Source of the DNA: Janibacter limosus
GTDB lineage: Bacteria > Actinomycetota > Actinomycetes > Actinomycetales > Dermatophilaceae
Assembly: GCF_004295485.1 (NCBI RefSeq)
Contig: NZ_CP036164.1
Span: forward strand, 434,001-498,000
Length of the DNA stretch: 64,000 bases
Direction of reading: 5' to 3'
The notes under the pieces were generated by a model, which was given only the letters and a program-made list of their open reading frames with translations, did no database searches and was not told where the DNA came from. Below, one piece after another: positions 41,508-51,832 of this stretch (positions are counted from its first letter, which is position 1; every line of letters starts with the position of its first letter). The translations under genes and the position numbers were made by a program.

Positions 41508-41986
41508 GTGTGCTCCTGACCGACGCCGAGGACACCGTGGCGCTGGGCAGGCGGCTGGCCGGGTTGCTGCGGGCCGGTGATCTCGTGGTGCTCACCGGGG
41601 GACTGGGTGCCGGCAAGACGACCTTGACCCGCGGCCTGGGCGAGGGGCTGGGGGTGCGGGGAGCGGTCACCTCGCCGACCTTCGTCATCTCGCGGGTGCA
41701 CCCATCGCTCGTCGGGGGACCGGAGCTGGTCCACGTCGATGCCTACCGGCTCGGTGGCACGGCCGAGCTGGACGACCTCGACCTCGACGCCGACCTGGAG
41801 GCTGCCGTGACCGTCGTCGAGTGGGGCGAGGGGCTCGCCGAGGGGCTGGCCGACGACCGGCTCGAGATGACCCTCGTCGCCGACCCGGCCACCGAGCAGC
41901 GACGGCTCGACGTGCGTGCGGTCGGCCCACGCTGGGAGGGCACCGACATCGAGTCAGCACTGCGTGGCGAAGGGGGAGCCGCATGA
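41504..41986 (+). CDS. tsaE: tRNA t6A biosynthesis ATPase TsaE
   Basis: A 160-residue ATPase required for t6A modification of ANN-decoding tRNAs. Walker A is VVLTGGLGAGKTTLTRGL near residues 29-46; TSPTFVISRVHP and HVDAYRLGGTAELDDLDLD follow, then VVEWGEGLAEGL, all family marks. GTG start overlapping the previous stop (GTGA); its own stop overlaps tsaB (ATGA). It partners TsaB and TsaD encoded just downstream. Confidence 0.96.
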   Translation: MSVLLTDAEDTVALGRRLAGLLRAGDLVVLTGGLGAGKTTLTRGLGEGLGVRGAVTSPTFVISRVHPSLVGGPELVHVDAYRLGGTAELDDLDLDADLEAAVTVVEWGEGLAEGLADDRLEMTLVADPATEQRRLDVRAVGPRWEGTDIESALRGEGGAA

Positions 41987-42741
41987 GGATCCTCGCGATG
42001 GACACCGCGACCTCGGCGATCACGATCGCCGTCCACGACGGTGAGACGGTCCTCGCCGCTCGCTCCACGATCGACGCCCGGCGGCACACCGAGCTGCTCG
42101 CCCCGCTGGTCCTGGAGGCGCTCGCTGCCGCGAGCACCACCGCCGGCGAGATCACCCACGTCGCGGTCGGTACCGGCCCGGGGCCCTTCACCGGTCTGCG
42201 GGTCGGCCTCGTCACGGCGCACACCTTCGCCCATGCCCGCGGGATCGCCGTGCACGGCGTCTGCTCGCTCGATGCGCTGGCCGCAGCGGCGGCGCGGCAG
42301 GGGCACGAGGGTGACCTGCTCGTGGCCACGGACGCCCGCCGCAAGGAGGTCTACTGGGCCCGGTACCGCTGTGCCGCAGGGCAGGCGAGCGCGTTCGACC
42401 AGCCCACGGTGACCAAGCCGGCCGACCTGCCCGACGACGTGCGGGCACTCCCCACCGTCGGTCGGGGTCCCGGGCTCTACCCCGAGCTGCTGCCGCACGC
42501 CCTCGCTCCGGGCGGCCTCGACCTCCTCGACGTCGACGCCGGCGTCCTCGCCGGCGTCGCGGTCGCCCGCATCGCGGCCGGTGAGGAGATGCCGATCGAG
42601 CCCCTCTACCTGCGCCGGCCCGACGCGGTGGCTGCCGCACCTCACCCCAAGTCGTCGCTGGGGTCCTCGCCCCGCCAGCAGCAGCGAGACCTGCGCCGCG
42701 CGGCCGCGCGCGAAGCGCGGGGCGGGGAGGCCACCCAGTGA
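41983..42741 (+). CDS. tsaB: tRNA t6A biosynthesis protein TsaB
   Basis: A 252-residue ASKHA-fold scaffold that dimerises with TsaD in the t6A complex. It begins MRILAMDTATSAITIAVHDG; the signature VAVGTGPGPFTGLRVGLVTAHTFAHARGI is clear near residues 63-91, and TDARRKEVYWARY follows. The last 35 residues are polar and probably disordered. The ATG overlaps tsaE by 4 bp; the gene overlaps rimI by 4 bp. Confidence 0.96.
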   Translation: MRILAMDTATSAITIAVHDGETVLAARSTIDARRHTELLAPLVLEALAAASTTAGEITHVAVGTGPGPFTGLRVGLVTAHTFAHARGIAVHGVCSLDALAAAAARQGHEGDLLVATDARRKEVYWARYRCAAGQASAFDQPTVTKPADLPDDVRALPTVGRGPGLYPELLPHALAPGGLDLLDVDAGVLAGVAVARIAAGEEMPIEPLYLRRPDAVAAAPHPKSSLGSSPRQQQRDLRRAAAREARGGEATQ

Positions 42742-43265
42742 CCACGGTGACGGGGCCCCCCCTTCGAGGCTCGCGCCCGGGGGCGCTCGCACCTCAGGAC
42801 GGCGCCTTCGCGCTGCGTGAGGTGCGCTGGCAGGACCTCTCGGTGCTCGCCGACCACGAGAGCGACCTCTTCGGCAGCGAGGCGTGGACCGTCCGGTCCT
42901 GGTGGGGTGAGCTGGCCGGACGTCCGCGAAGGGAGTACCTCCTCGCCGAGGACGAGGCCGGCATCGCCGGCTACGCGGGGATCGACCACGCCGGTGACAT
43001 CAGCGACGTCATGACGATCGCGACCCTGCCGCGCGCCCGCCGCACCGGCCTGGGGCGCCGACTGCTCGACGAGCTCGTCACCCGGTCCCGTGCCGCTGGG
43101 GCGGAGCGACTGCTCCTCGAGGTTCGTGAGGACAATGCCGCGGCCCGCGGACTCTACGCCGCACGCGGTTTCACGCTGGTGCAGACCCGTCGCGGCTACT
43201 ACCCGGGCGGGGTCGACGCACTCGTCCTCGCCCTCGACCTGACGACGACTAAGGACGCAGCATGA
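42738..43265 (+). CDS. rimI: Ribosomal protein alanine N-acetyltransferase RimI
   Basis: A 175-residue GNAT acetyltransferase that acetylates the N-terminal Ala of ribosomal protein S18 in E. coli. The core begins [23 protein letters not shown], with the acetyl-CoA loop [15 protein letters not shown] near 106 and [32 protein letters not shown] 25-residue N-terminal extension precedes it. GTG start overlapping tsaB; overlaps tsaD by 4 bp. In related bacteria rimI lies with, or is fused to, tsaB or tsaD. Confidence 0.93.
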   Translation: MTTVTGPPLRGSRPGALAPQDGAFALREVRWQDLSVLADHESDLFGSEAWTVRSWWGELAGRPRREYLLAEDEAGIAGYAGIDHAGDISDVMTIATLPRARRTGLGRRLLDELVTRSRAAGAERLLLEVREDNAAARGLYAARGFTLVQTRRGYYPGGVDALVLALDLTTTKDAA

Positions 43266-44341
43266 AGGACGCCCCTCTGGTCCTGGGCATCGAGACCTCC
43301 TGCGACGAGACCGGTGTCGGCATCGTGCACGGCACCGAGCTGCTCTTCGACGCGATCGCCTCGAGCGTCGACGAGCACGCCCGCTTCGGCGGCGTCGTGC
43401 CCGAGGTCGCCTCGCGGGCGCACCTGGAGGCGATGGTCCCGACCATCGAGCGCGCCTGCCGCGAGGCCGGCGTCGCGCTGTCCGACCTCGACGGGATCTC
43501 GGTGACCTCGGGACCCGGTCTGGCCGGTGCCCTCATGGTCGGGGTCGCGTCCGCCAAGGCACTTGCCGTGGCCCTCGGCAAGCCGCTCTACGGCGTCAAC
43601 CACCTGGCCAGCCACGTCGCCGTCGACATCGTCGAGCACGGCCCGCTGCCCGAGCCGACGATGGCGATGCTCGTCAGCGGCGGGCACTCCTCGCTCCTGC
43701 TCGTCCCCGACGTCACGCACGACATCCGCAGCCTCGGGGCGACGATCGACGACGCCGCCGGCGAGGCCTTCGACAAGGTCGCGCGCGTCCTCGGCCTGCC
43801 CTTCCCCGGCGGGCCGCACATCGACCGCGCGGCGAGCGACGGGCAGATCACCATCGACTTCCCGCGCGGTCTGTCCAGCCGCAAGGACATGGAGCGCCAC
43901 CGCTTCGACTTCTCCTTCTCCGGGCTCAAGACCGCGGTCACCCGCTGGGTCCAGTCCGAGCAGGCCGCCGGGCGCGACGTGCCCGTCGCCGACGTCGCCG
44001 CGTCCTTCCAGGAGGCGGTCGTCGACATCCTCACGCGCAAGGCCGTGCTCGCCTGTACCGAGTACGACGTCGCCGCCCTGCAGGTGGGCGGTGGGGTCGC
44101 TGCCAACACGCGGCTGCGGGCGATGACCCAGCAGCGGTGCGACGAGGCCGGGATCCTGCTGCGCATCCCGCGACCCGGCCTGTGCACCGACAACGGCGCG
44201 ATGGTCGCGAGCCTCGGTGTCCAGATGATGCTCAAGGGCCGACCGGCCAGCGACCTCTCGCTGCCGGCGGACAGCTCGCTGCCCGTGACCGACGTGCAGA
44301 CCGGGCTCCCGGTGCACGTCGACCACGACCACGCGCACTAG
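43262..44341 (+). CDS. tsaD: tRNA N6-adenosine threonylcarbamoyltransferase TsaD
   Basis: A 359-residue metalloenzyme transferring the threonylcarbamoyl group to A37 of tRNA. Visible landmarks: [31 protein letters not shown] with a metal-binding His, [14 protein letters not shown] with two more His, [34 protein letters not shown] and the C-terminal [12 protein letters not shown] and [11 protein letters not shown] with the metal-binding Asp. The final 20 residues are His-rich (VHVDHDHAH). It ends the tsa operon. Confidence 0.97.
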   Translation: MKDAPLVLGIETSCDETGVGIVHGTELLFDAIASSVDEHARFGGVVPEVASRAHLEAMVPTIERACREAGVALSDLDGISVTSGPGLAGALMVGVASAKALAVALGKPLYGVNHLASHVAVDIVEHGPLPEPTMAMLVSGGHSSLLLVPDVTHDIRSLGATIDDAAGEAFDKVARVLGLPFPGGPHIDRAASDGQITIDFPRGLSSRKDMERHRFDFSFSGLKTAVTRWVQSEQAAGRDVPVADVAASFQEAVVDILTRKAVLACTEYDVAALQVGGGVAANTRLRAMTQQRCDEAGILLRIPRPGLCTDNGAMVASLGVQMMLKGRPASDLSLPADSSLPVTDVQTGLPVHVDHDHAH

Positions 44342-44383
44342 CCCGCCGGGACGAGCCGCGGCGACGCGACCGAGGGGTCGGGC

Positions 44384-45676
44384 TCAGCCGCAGCGCAGCA
44401 GGCCCATGTCCTCCTTGAGGGTGAGCACCCGGGTGACCGAGGCGGTCACCTGCTGGGCGAAGGCGGGATCTCCCTTCGCCGTGGTCTGGATGGCGGTGAC
44501 CATGGTGCTCACCTGGGCCGGGTCGGCGGTGAGCACGATGTCGCCGCCAGCGGCGATGAACTTCGTGGCGCGCTCACCCACCGGCGTCGCCGAGACGGCC
44601 TTGGCCGCGCCCACGTCGTCGGTGATGGCGACCCCGTCGAAGCCCATCTCGTCGCGCAGCATGCCGGTCACGATCTTGCGGGAGAAGAGCGCCGGCTTCT
44701 CGCCGTCGATCTTGGGGTAGTGGGCCGACCCGACCATGACGATCCGGGTGCCACCCTCGATGTTCTTGGCGAAGGGGGCGAGGTGGGGGTCGGTGGTCGT
44801 CGCCACCGTGTCACTGATGCCGGTCGCCGTCAGGTCGGTGTTGCCGGTGATCCGGCCGATGCCGGGGAAGTGCTTGACGGTCGGCTCGACCCCCGCGTCC
44901 TGCATCCCCTGGGCGAAGGCGAGCGCGCCCTTGCCTGCTGCCGCAGGGGTCGAGCCGTACTCGCGACCCCACTTGCCGATCGGCTCGTTGGCGCGACCGA
45001 TCTCCGCGGGCACGGTGTCGGCGACGGGCGCGAGGTTGACGTTGACCCCGGCCTGCTTCAGCTCGCTGCCCCAGGCCTTGGCAGAGGCGCGCAGCTGCGG
45101 GTCCTTGGCCTGCTCGAGGCCGGAGGGCATCGAGGTGAAGCCGGCGCCGGTCAGCTGCTGGACCTCACCACCCTCCTGGTCGGCGGAGACGAGCATGCCG
45201 ACCTTGGTGCCCTTGACGGTCGGGGAGACCTCCTGCAGGTGGCTGCTCGCGGCTGCCACGGTGGAGGCGCCCTGCCACCCGCCGAGGTAGAGCATCGAGC
45301 CGAGTCCCTGCTGGCTGATCGCGGCGTCCAGGCCGGTGGGGGAGCCGGGCTGCATGGCCGCCATGAGCAGCTGACCCGCCTGCTGGGTCGGGGTCATCGC
45401 ATCGCGCACCGTGCTCACACAGGCGCTGGCCTTCGGGCCGGTCGCAGTGGTGCTCGCCGAGGCCGAGCTGCTCGAGGACGTACGGGAGCTGCTCGACGAC
45501 GACGGCGCCGTGGTGGAGGACTCGGAGGAGGAGGACGTCGCGCTCGTCGAGGACGTGGCGGAGGAGGTGGAGGTAGAGGTGGTCGCGCCCCCTCCGGTGT
45601 CGGATCCGCACCCGACGAGGGCGAGGACGGCCAGGCCGGCGGCGGCGCGGGGCAGGTGACTGGAGCGGGTCGGCAT
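44384..45676 (-). CDS. Glycoside hydrolase family 3 lipoprotein (beta-N-acetylhexosaminidase-like)
   Basis: A 430-residue lipoprotein with lipobox LVGC (Cys23), then a 60-residue Ser/Thr-rich linker suited to crossing the wall. The GH3 N-terminal domain has MLYLGGW, LVSADQEGGEVQQL, NLAPVADTVP, the signature VKHFPGIGRITGNTD, and the nucleophile Asp in FDGVAITDDVGAAKA. It most resembles NagZ-type enzymes that remove GlcNAc from peptidoglycan or glycans. It ends with Cys-Gly. Convergent with tsaD. A hairpin and -10-like hexamer directly precede the ATG. Confidence 0.88.
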   Translation of the reverse strand: MPTRSSHLPRAAAGLAVLALVGCGSDTGGGATTSTSTSSATSSTSATSSSSESSTTAPSSSSSSRTSSSSSASASTTATGPKASACVSTVRDAMTPTQQAGQLLMAAMQPGSPTGLDAAISQQGLGSMLYLGGWQGASTVAAASSHLQEVSPTVKGTKVGMLVSADQEGGEVQQLTGAGFTSMPSGLEQAKDPQLRASAKAWGSELKQAGVNVNLAPVADTVPAEIGRANEPIGKWGREYGSTPAAAGKGALAFAQGMQDAGVEPTVKHFPGIGRITGNTDLTATGISDTVATTTDPHLAPFAKNIEGGTRIVMVGSAHYPKIDGEKPALFSRKIVTGMLRDEMGFDGVAITDDVGAAKAVSATPVGERATKFIAAGGDIVLTADPAQVSTMVTAIQTTAKGDPAFAQQVTASVTRVLTLKEDMGLLRCG

Positions 45677-45697
45677 GCCCGCAGGCTACCTGCGGGC
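45677..45697 (-). promoter_or_regulatory. Palindrome containing a -10 element, abutting the GH3 gene start
   Basis: A 9-bp arm pair GCCCGCAGG/CCTGCGGGC around 3 bases. The -10-like TAGCCT (45683-45688, minus strand) lies inside it, 6 bases before the ATG. The layout suggests a leaderless promoter that a dimeric repressor could occlude. Confidence 0.5.
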
Positions 45698-45823
45698 AGC
45701 GGCTCACCGACGCTCGAGACCCACAAACCACATGAGCCACACGAGTACCAGCAGCCTCGTGGGCCACTCTCGTCACTCTTTGCGCTACCTTGGGGTGACC
45801 TGTCTGTCGTCTGGGAGGGCGTT

Positions 45824-47368
45824 GTGCGTACACACGCTGTGATTTTCCGGTGGTTCATGGCCACCGCGTTGGCCATCTTCACCGGGTTCGCGATGGCGCC
45901 AGCGGCGTCCGCGGCCGAGATCGAGTCGGGTGGGCCGCTGACCTCGATCAACATCTCGCCGCTGCTCAACTGCGATGTGCGCCATCAGGGCGATGTCAAC
46001 GGCGAGTGGTTCGACGACGTCGCCTGCGGCACCTTCGTCTCCTTCGACGGCAGGCTCTACGGACCCGAGGAGCTGCCGGCTGGCTCAGGCGCGACCTCGG
46101 TCGACAACTACGTCCCCTTCACCGCGATCACGCAGAGCGGGATGACGGGCACGGGGACCAGCTCCGACCCCTTCGCGATCACCACCAAGGTGGGGCTCGG
46201 CGACACGGGCGCGACGCTCACCCAGGTCGACTCCTACGTCAGCGGCGCGACCGCCTACCGCACCGACATCAACCTCACCGGTGGTGCCACCAGCGGCAAC
46301 GCGGTGGTCTACCGCGGCGGGGACTGCTTCCTGCAGGACAGCGACCTCGGCCTCGGTCAGGTGCTCGACGGCAACGCGCCGGTGTGCAAGGCGCAGCCCG
46401 ACTCCGACAACCCCGACCGCGTCGAGGGCTTCCGGCCCCTCACGAGCGGGGCCGCATACGCCGAGGGGACCTTCGGTGAGGTCTGGCGTCTCATCGGCAC
46501 CGGGGCCATGCTGCCCAACACCTGTCGCTGCGACGAGCAGGTCGACAACGGCATCGCCATCTCCTGGGCGCGCGACCTCTCCCAGGGCGCTACCGTCACC
46601 CTGTCGAGCCTGACCTTCTTCTCTCCTCAGGGCACGACCCCGCTGACGGTCACCAAGACCGTTGACCGGGCGCAGGCCACGGCCGGCTCCGAGGTGACCT
46701 ACGCGATCACGTTGACCAACGACGGCGCCACGGCACAGGAGATCACGTCGGTGACCGACTCCCTTCCCGAGGGCTTCACCTACGTGCCGGGCTCGACCAG
46801 CGGCCTGACCGCCACCGACCCGACGGGCACCTCCGACCTGACCTGGACGGGTGACTTCGAGGTCCCGGCTGCCGGCGACGACGGTCCGGGTACCGCGACC
46901 CTGAACTTCCGGGCCACGGTCTCCGACGTCCCGGGGACCTACACCAACTCGGCTGGCGCCGAGGGGCCCGGCGCCACCGTGGTCACGGCCGACGACACCG
47001 CTCCGGTGACCGTCGTCGCGGCGACCGCCACGAGCACGTCGACCACCTCGACCTCGACCTCGTCGTCGACCACCTCGACCTCGACCTCGTCGTCGACCAC
47101 CTCGACCTCGCCGACGAGCTCCTCGTCGACCACGTCGAGCGAGACGGCCGAGCCCACGTCGACCGCGACCACGTCGACCACCACGACGCAGCCCACGGCC
47201 ACGATCTCGCCCGAGGGACCGCAGACCCCCGACAAGGTCCAGACCGACGGCGGGCCCATGCGCTCCGGGCTCGGTGACGCCGGACTGTGGCTCTTCGGAG
47301 GCGCGGGTGGTCTGGCGCTGCTCCTCGCACTGCGTTGGACCGTCGTGCGACCGATCCGCCGCCACTGA
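45824..47368 (+). CDS. Surface-anchored DUF11-domain protein
   Basis: A 514-residue exported protein. Signal peptide residues 1-31 (RWFMATALAIFTGFAMAPAASAA). Residues 32-270 form a domain I do not recognise, with Cys in NCDVRHQG, DDVACG, GGDCFLQD, VCKAQPD and NTCRCDE. Residues 280-390 are a DUF11/isopeptide-like domain (PLTVTKTVDRAQATAGSEVTYAITLTNDG). A Ser/Thr-rich stalk (400-465) follows, then VQTDGGPM, a membrane helix and RPIRRH. There is no canonical LPXTG. GTG start with GGGAGG five bases upstream; the longer open frame covers the divergent GH3 gene and is rejected. Confidence 0.85.
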   Translation: MRTHAVIFRWFMATALAIFTGFAMAPAASAAEIESGGPLTSINISPLLNCDVRHQGDVNGEWFDDVACGTFVSFDGRLYGPEELPAGSGATSVDNYVPFTAITQSGMTGTGTSSDPFAITTKVGLGDTGATLTQVDSYVSGATAYRTDINLTGGATSGNAVVYRGGDCFLQDSDLGLGQVLDGNAPVCKAQPDSDNPDRVEGFRPLTSGAAYAEGTFGEVWRLIGTGAMLPNTCRCDEQVDNGIAISWARDLSQGATVTLSSLTFFSPQGTTPLTVTKTVDRAQATAGSEVTYAITLTNDGATAQEITSVTDSLPEGFTYVPGSTSGLTATDPTGTSDLTWTGDFEVPAAGDDGPGTATLNFRATVSDVPGTYTNSAGAEGPGATVVTADDTAPVTVVAATATSTSTTSTSTSSSTTSTSTSSSTTSTSPTSSSSTTSSETAEPTSTATTSTTTTQPTATISPEGPQTPDKVQTDGGPMRSGLGDAGLWLFGGAGGLALLLALRWTVVRPIRRH

Positions 47369-47391
47369 GCGGCGGTCCAGCCCGACTGACC

Positions 47392-47431
47392 GACGAGGCC
47401 TGCAGGAGCACCGGCTCCTGTGGGCCTCGTC
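47392..47431. terminator. Bidirectional terminator between DUF11 gene and methyltransferase gene
   Basis: GACGAGGCC pairs with GGCCTCGTC, continuing with CAGGAGC/GCTCCTG around ACCG. The tail is GTGCGTGG. Located between convergent genes. Confidence 0.8.
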
Positions 47432-47474
47432 GTGCGTGGGGCAGCGCGGCGGCGGGAGGGCCGGCTGCGAGAGG

Positions 47475-48728
47475 TCAGGAGTCCGGGGGACGGACCACGA
47501 GGACGGTCTGGGCCCCGGCGACGCGGGTCAGCACGATCGTCGCGCTCTCGCCGCTGCCGGCGTCGCGGCCGATCCTCAGCTGCTTGCGCAGCTGGTCCTC
47601 GTCCAGGCGGATACCGCGCTTCTTGACGGTGAGCCCGGTGATGTTGCGTTGACGCAGCCAGGAGCGCAGGCCCTTGACGGAGAAGGGCATCGCCTCGAGG
47701 ACCTCGAACCGCCGGGCGTGGCCCAGGTCGAGCGCGAGGTCGCTGGTGACGTAGCCGAGACCGGCCTCGAGCTCCATGCCCGACACTGCGCCGGTGACAG
47801 TGCCGATGAGCCCGGCGCGGTTGACCGCGCGGTCGCCCTCGTAGAGCCAGCGTCCGATGTCGTCGATCGACCCGGCGGCAGCCGGGTCGTCCTCGCAGGT
47901 GCGCTGATCGACCTCGACCGGTGGGGCTCCCTTCCTCAGGACGCGGGCGCTACGGCCGGCCTCCTTGACGAGCGGGCCCCACCACACGGCGCACTCCAGG
48001 ACCGTGCCCTGCCACGAGGTCCACTGCGCCTCGGTACCCAGCGGCGGGATGTCGTGGGGAAGGGAGGGGGAGAGCTTCGCGCCCGTCGCCGGGACGTCGC
48101 GGGCGACCGAGAGGACGAAGTCCCACGACGGCGAGATCTCGTCGAGGCGGAAGACGCGGCGGGTGCGTCCGGACCGGTCGGTGACGCCCGGCGTCCGGCG
48201 CGCGGGGTCGAGCCACACCCCGGCTCGTGAGTGCAGGGGGTCCACCGGGGCGTCGAAGTCCTCGGCCACGCCGGTGCGGGCGCGGCTGTCGGGCCACGGG
48301 CGCAGGTTGACGTCGGCGATCGCCGCAGTCAGAGGGTCGGCGTCCACGCCGTGGACCGTGACGCCGAGGGCGCTCATCGCCATGGCGTCGGATCCGATGC
48401 CGCACCCGAGATCGTGGACCGTGGCCAGGCTGGCTGCGGCATACCGACCGGCGTGGGTGGCGGCGACCTCGAGCCGGCTGGACTGCTCGAGGCCGTCGGG
48501 GGTGAAGAGCATCCCCTCGGCGAAATCGCCGAACTTGTCGCGGGCGCGGCCCTGCAGGCGCTTTTGCGTCAGGAGCGCGGACACCTGGTCAGGTGAGAGG
48601 CCCGTGCCTCGCAGCCGGGTTGCCTGGGTGACGGCGTCGCCCTCGGTGTAGTCGGGCAGATCGTGCAGGGCAGCGTGTCCCTCGGGGGAGGCCAGCCAGC
48701 GCACGGTCGTCAGTTCCACGTCGCCCAT
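47475..48728 (-). CDS. Class I SAM-dependent methyltransferase with THUMP-like domain
   Basis: A 417-residue protein. N-terminal helical region ([18 protein letters not shown]...). The Rossmann methyltransferase has motif [20 protein letters not shown] and the acidic loop [14 protein letters not shown]; a [10 protein letters not shown] motif resembles the catalytic DP region of RNA methyltransferases. The C-terminal THUMP-like part contains [34 protein letters not shown]. It is probably an RNA modification enzyme; the target is unknown. The ATG at 48728 is preferred, ATG 48755 being close to the first CIRCE operator. Confidence 0.82.
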   Translation of the reverse strand: MGDVELTTVRWLASPEGHAALHDLPDYTEGDAVTQATRLRGTGLSPDQVSALLTQKRLQGRARDKFGDFAEGMLFTPDGLEQSSRLEVAATHAGRYAAASLATVHDLGCGIGSDAMAMSALGVTVHGVDADPLTAAIADVNLRPWPDSRARTGVAEDFDAPVDPLHSRAGVWLDPARRTPGVTDRSGRTRRVFRLDEISPSWDFVLSVARDVPATGAKLSPSLPHDIPPLGTEAQWTSWQGTVLECAVWWGPLVKEAGRSARVLRKGAPPVEVDQRTCEDDPAAAGSIDDIGRWLYEGDRAVNRAGLIGTVTGAVSGMELEAGLGYVTSDLALDLGHARRFEVLEAMPFSVKGLRSWLRQRNITGLTVKKRGIRLDEDQLRKQLRIGRDAGSGESATIVLTRVAGAQTVLVVRPPDS

Positions 48729-48748
48729 TGTCACGTACATGTGCGGAA

Positions 48749-48775
48749 TTGGCACTCAGGTTGACCGAGTGCCAG
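48749..48775. promoter_or_regulatory. CIRCE operator 1
   Basis: TTGGCACTC, 9 bases, GAGTGCCAG, the HrcA-binding CIRCE inverted repeat upstream of groES. Confidence 0.93.
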
Positions 48776-48794
48776 CGTCGGCCTAGATTTGCTC

Positions 48795-48821
48795 TTGGCA
48801 CTCACCACTGGCGAGTGCCAG
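48795..48821. promoter_or_regulatory. CIRCE operator 2
   Basis: A second CIRCE (TTGGCACTC, 9 bases, GAGTGCCAG) starting 46 bp after the first. Paired CIRCE sites are usual before actinobacterial groES and imply tight HrcA repression relieved by heat. Confidence 0.93.
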
Positions 48822-48907
48822 AACGCTACGGCTGGTCGACCCCCGCGACGGCGCCCGGCCCGGCACCCAAGAACTCAATTTCACGACCCTCACTTAAAGG
48901 AGTCAGC

Positions 48908-49201
48908 GTGTCGGTTTCCATCAAGCCGCTCGAGGACCGCATCGTGGTCCAGTCCGTCGAGGCCGAGCGGACCACCGCATCCGGTCTCGTCATCCCGGAC
49001 ACTGCCAAGGAAAAGCCCCAGGAGGGCGAGGTCGTTGCGATCGGCCCCGGCCGCTTCAACGACGCCGGCGAGCGTGTCCCCATGGACATCGCGGTCGGTG
49101 ACCGCGTCGTCTACTCCAAGTACGGCGGCACCGAGATCAAGCACGGCGGTACGGAGTACCTCATCCTCAGCGCCCGCGACGTGCTCGCGATCGTTTCCTG
49201 A
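48908..49201 (+). CDS. groES: Co-chaperonin GroES
   Basis: A 97-residue co-chaperonin that caps the GroEL cage. Typical start [17 protein letters not shown], mobile loop [19 protein letters not shown] and C-terminal [18 protein letters not shown] start with AAAGGAG at optimal distance; the frame from 48728 runs through the operators and is ignored. Two CIRCE operators upstream. groEL follows 103 bp later and is probably cotranscribed. Confidence 0.97.
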   Translation: MSVSIKPLEDRIVVQSVEAERTTASGLVIPDTAKEKPQEGEVVAIGPGRFNDAGERVPMDIAVGDRVVYSKYGGTEIKHGGTEYLILSARDVLAIVS

Positions 49202-49226
49202 ACCAGAGCACAACGCATGTAGCTGA

Positions 49227-50912
<1,686 letters not shown>

Positions 50913-50931
50913 TCTCCTGATCTGACCCGGA

Positions 50932-50963
50932 GGGGGTCGCCCACCAGCTGGTGGGCGACCCCC
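50932..50963 (+). terminator. Intrinsic terminator of groES-groEL
   Basis: A perfect 32-bp palindrome, GGGGGTCGCCCACC then AGCT then its complement, followed by TTCGTCATG instead of a T run. Confidence 0.9.
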
Positions 50964-51004
50964 TTCGTCATGCTCGTCAGCGAGTTCGCCGCAATCGACA
51001 GGCA

Positions 51005-51832
51005 CTACTTTCGTGGGTCCGGGATGGCAGCTAGGAGGTCCTGAGCAAGGAAGGCGACAGACATCGAGACGTTGCCTGGGTCACCTACCCCTGCCTCTGC
51101 TCGTCCGGCCATCATCGACCCGAGCGCCTCCGGCCCATCTGCGAAGAGTTGGCGGAGATAGGTGAGCGCCTGCCGCGTGCTCTCGCCTGCGATCTCTTCA
51201 TCGAGCAGTCGCCGTACGGTCGCGGCCATGTCCGAGGTGGTCGTTGCGACCAGGAGCCGGTAGCTGTCGTGGGCGTCCTTGTCGTTGAGGCGGTCCGGGG
51301 TGTGGAGACGCTCGCCCAGCTTGTGCATCTTCGCGATGAGGAGTGCCGCGGGGCCTGCGACATTGATGGAGGCGCTTCGCCCGTCGCCGTCGAGCGAGTT
51401 GACTGTCATGGGCGAGTGATCGACGACAGATGCTTCCAAACCGGCTGCCCGTCGAGCGGAGTTCTTGTCATGTGGCGGGACCTGCACGCTTCGCCGAGCA
51501 TGTCCGCCAGCCAGCACCTCGGGAATCATGAGGTCGACGGGGATGCCTCGCGGTGAAATCCAGGCACCAGGCTGCTTGCTGGTCGGATTGATGATGAAGC
51601 CTGCTCGCGCCATCGCCTCCTCGAGAAGGGGGTCCTCGCCGAGGCTGCGGGGGTCGATCGCCAGGTCGGAGTCCTTGGTTGCTTCCGCGAGTGCGAAGGA
51701 CGCGGCGCCGGTCCGAAGGTAGATTGCTTGTGCGCCGATCAAGATGATCGAGTCATGGTGGGCATCGAGCGCGATGACCGCGTCCAGTAGGGCGGCGCGG
51801 GCTTCAACGATCAAGTTGTCGTCGCCAGTCAT
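51005..51832 (-). CDS. AbiEii-like nucleotidyltransferase (putative toxin)
   Basis: A 275-residue protein of the DNA polymerase beta-type nucleotidyltransferase fold. Catalytic pattern: LIGAQAIYLRTG with Gly33, then TKDSDLAID with D54 and D56, and a third Asp (D100) in RGIPVDLMIPE. The C-terminal half has AALLIAKMHKLGERL and NDKDAHDSYRLL, the helical part typical of AbiEii/COG4849-type proteins. In the AbiE systems the enzyme is a GTP-using toxin. It is encoded after, and overlaps by 29 bp, a winged-helix partner, so the two are translationally coupled. The toxin role is inferred from family and pairing. Confidence 0.78.
   Translation of the reverse strand: MTGDDNLIVEARAALLDAVIALDAHHDSIILIGAQAIYLRTGAASFALAEATKDSDLAIDPRSLGEDPLLEEAMARAGFIINPTSKQPGAWISPRGIPVDLMIPEVLAGGHARRSVQVPPHDKNSARRAAGLEASVVDHSPMTVNSLDGDGRSASINVAGPAALLIAKMHKLGERLHTPDRLNDKDAHDSYRLLVATTTSDMAATVRRLLDEEIAGESTRQALTYLRQLFADGPEALGSMMAGRAEAGVGDPGNVSMSVAFLAQDLLAAIPDPRK

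Noticed and set aside
44720..45823. N-terminal extension of the DUF11 surface protein to 44720
   Set aside because: The extension is the antisense shadow of the GH3 lipoprotein gene. A signal peptide begins at GTG 45824 with a good ribosome binding site.
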